DNA of 64,000 bases from Candidatus Heimdallarchaeum endolithica (GTDB lineage Archaea > Asgardarchaeota > Heimdallarchaeia > Heimdallarchaeales > Heimdallarchaeaceae): NCBI GenBank assembly GCA_021513715.1, contig CP084167.1, positions 2,009,943-2,073,942 of the forward strand, in the 5' to 3' direction. The notes below the pieces were generated by a model that saw only the letters and a list, made by a program, of their open reading frames with translations, ran no database searches and was not told the origin of the DNA. Positions 63,258-64,000 of the stretch are shown here, in pieces. Both the position numbers and the translations under genes were made by a program. Every line of letters begins with the position of its first letter. Within the stretch, counting starts at the first letter, position 1.

Positions 63258-63422
63258 TTAGTGTTTATGCCATGCATATTTTCTTATTTTTGCTGTTTTT
63301 CCATATCCACATGATGCACAAACTTTTTTTGTTCGGTGATATGATCTTTTTCCACATCTTCTGCAGATCATGTGTGTTGCTGCTTTATTGTGTCTTCCGA
63401 ATGATGGTGTTCCTTTAGTCAT
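63258..63422 (-). CDS. rpl37e: Ribosomal protein eL37 (L37e)
   Basis: 54-aa zinc-binding large-subunit protein. The protein reads [18 protein letters not shown] at its start and has the ligand pairs C20-x2-C23 (ICRRCGK) and C35-x2-C38 (VCASCGYGK), ending KYAWHKH. Archaeal and eukaryotic L37e are of this length. ATG at 63420-63422. It follows LSm by 24 bp, the usual archaeal gene pair. Confidence 0.95.
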   Translation of the reverse strand: MTKGTPSFGRHNKAATHMICRRCGKRSYHRTKKVCASCGYGKTAKIRKYAWHKH

Positions 63423-63446
63423 TTTTATCCCTTTCTTTTTTTATTC

Positions 63447-63674
63447 TTATATCACTGGAGAGACCATTATCACATTGTCTCCTCTTAGTATTATGTCTCC
63501 TAGAGGTATAAGTCCTTCCTCTCCTATTTCTTCTGCATTTTCTAGTATCAAGTTGAGGTGCACATCGTAAGCTTTTAGTGTTCCTCTCATTCGTCTATTT
63601 CCTCTTAGCCTTATCAACACTGTCTTTTCTCTTGCGTTATTCAATAGGTCCATTGGTTTTTGTGTCTTACTCAT
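63447..63674 (-). CDS. Sm-like archaeal protein (LSm)
   Basis: About 75 aa, a Sm-fold RNA-binding protein forming rings that bind U-rich RNA. The Sm1 motif is KTVLIRLRGNRRMRGTLKAYD and Sm2 is DIILRGDNVIMVSPV. I start at the ATG at 63672-63674 because GGAG lies eight bases upstream; the frame runs back to 63704 through a weaker start. Pair with eL37. Confidence 0.93.
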   Translation of the reverse strand: MSKTQKPMDLLNNAREKTVLIRLRGNRRMRGTLKAYDVHLNLILENAEEIGEEGLIPLGDIILRGDNVIMVSPVI

Positions 63675-63911
63675 TGTCATTACTCCAATTCTCTCGTTCC
63701 TCAAGTTTATACTGTTAATATAAATATTTCTTTTTTCGATTATTATTTAAAAAAAGAGTCTTTGTTTTTTTCACCTTTTTCAACGTATTAAGCTCTAACT
63801 CTAAACTTCCTTTACATTTACTCAGTAATTAACTAATTAGAAAAAAAATCAAAGCAATAAAAAGAGAGAAAAAGAGAAAAGGAGAATAGCAAATAAATTA
63901 AGGATCAGAGC

Positions 63912-64000
63912 TTATATACCCCATTTTTCTAAAGCTTTGGCTAATTCCTCGTGTTCTTTTGCATACTCCTCCAATGAAATATCTTTCAATGTCGCATCTA
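63912..64000 (-). CDS. C-terminal end of an unidentified protein, cut by the window edge
   Basis: The last ~28 codons read as SLEEYAKEHEELAKALEKW and then GI and a stop at 63912-63914. It is a charged helical C-terminus that I cannot assign. It lies upstream of LSm-eL37 on the same strand, more than 200 bp away, so it need not be in the same operon. Confidence 0.5.
   Translation of the reverse strand, partial: DATLKDISLEEYAKEHEELAKALEKWGI

Overview
The window reads as chromosome of a low-GC archaeon, most likely an Asgard archaeon. The core machinery is archaeal: ribosomal proteins uL3-uL4-uL23-uL2, aIF1A, aIF2-beta, NMD3, RIO1, a Pno1-type KH protein, Nob1, LSm-eL37, DtdA, EndoQ and the archaeal phosphomevalonate dehydratase. 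The Asgard assignment rests on eukaryote-like proteins: a two-domain gelsolin, an Arf-type GTPase with a C-terminal extension, a degenerate Arf-like protein, a SNAP-like TPR/coiled-coil protein and a ZPR1-like zinc-finger protein. tRNA genes carry introns, two of them at the same place in the T-loop. The lineage is inferred from gene content only; no 16S rRNA is present.

Layout. 1-5050: ribosomal protein operon, nob1-nadK, truA. 5397-6573: tRNA-Glu with two introns and an IS5-like element. 6646-10013: tRNA methylthiotransferase, isochorismatase-fold hydrolase, gelsolin, a ribbon-helix-helix regulator. 10070-14832: translation and ribosome-biogenesis block (PHP, KH/Pno1, RIO1, aIF1A on the minus strand; aIF2-beta, DUF424, NMD3 on the plus strand). 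14864-21496: oligoendopeptidase F, a surface protein, UvrC-UvrB. 21569-23418: a TnpB element with a structured RNA-like end; a second, tnpB-less copy of that end lies at 42973-43149. 24260-24401: repeats on an 11-bp pitch. 24436-30363: a five-gene operon (degenerate Arf-like protein, MoxR-type AAA+ ATPase, VWA protein, zincin-like protein with an altered HExxH, HEAT-repeat protein).

30452-42552: Nudix hydrolase, threonine dehydratase, ornithine carbamoyltransferase, an alpha-oxoamine synthase, tRNA-Thr, Arf-type GTPase, OppBCDF without a binding protein, an SDR. 42742-50629: a small basic ORF, tRNA-Val, DtdA, and a NuoE/NuoF/FdhA formate dehydrogenase with a MobA-like protein. 51135-52016: an HTH gene bracketed by TGATAG/CTATCA motifs. 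52070-56030: membrane or unknown proteins. 56148-61167: lipase-like hydrolase, EndoQ, ZPR1, HhH-GPD glycosylase, phosphomevalonate dehydratase. 61178-64000: SNAP-like protein, tRNA-Ala with a T-loop intron, eL37, LSm, and the end of an unidentified gene.

How it fits together. Most genes are housekeeping. The metabolic picture is heterotrophic (peptide uptake, PepF) with a NAD- and flavin-linked formate dehydrogenase that could couple formate, NAD(P) and ferredoxin. The best candidate for an undescribed system is the 24436-30363 operon: a MoxR-VWA pair joined to two proteins that look like inactivated enzymes. The solo copy of the TnpB-associated RNA-like element, the two ordered repeat arrays and the shared T-loop introns are the most notable non-coding signals. 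Many starts here are set by a GTGA(T)-type ribosome-binding site a few bases before an ATG; I used this to trim several N-termini.
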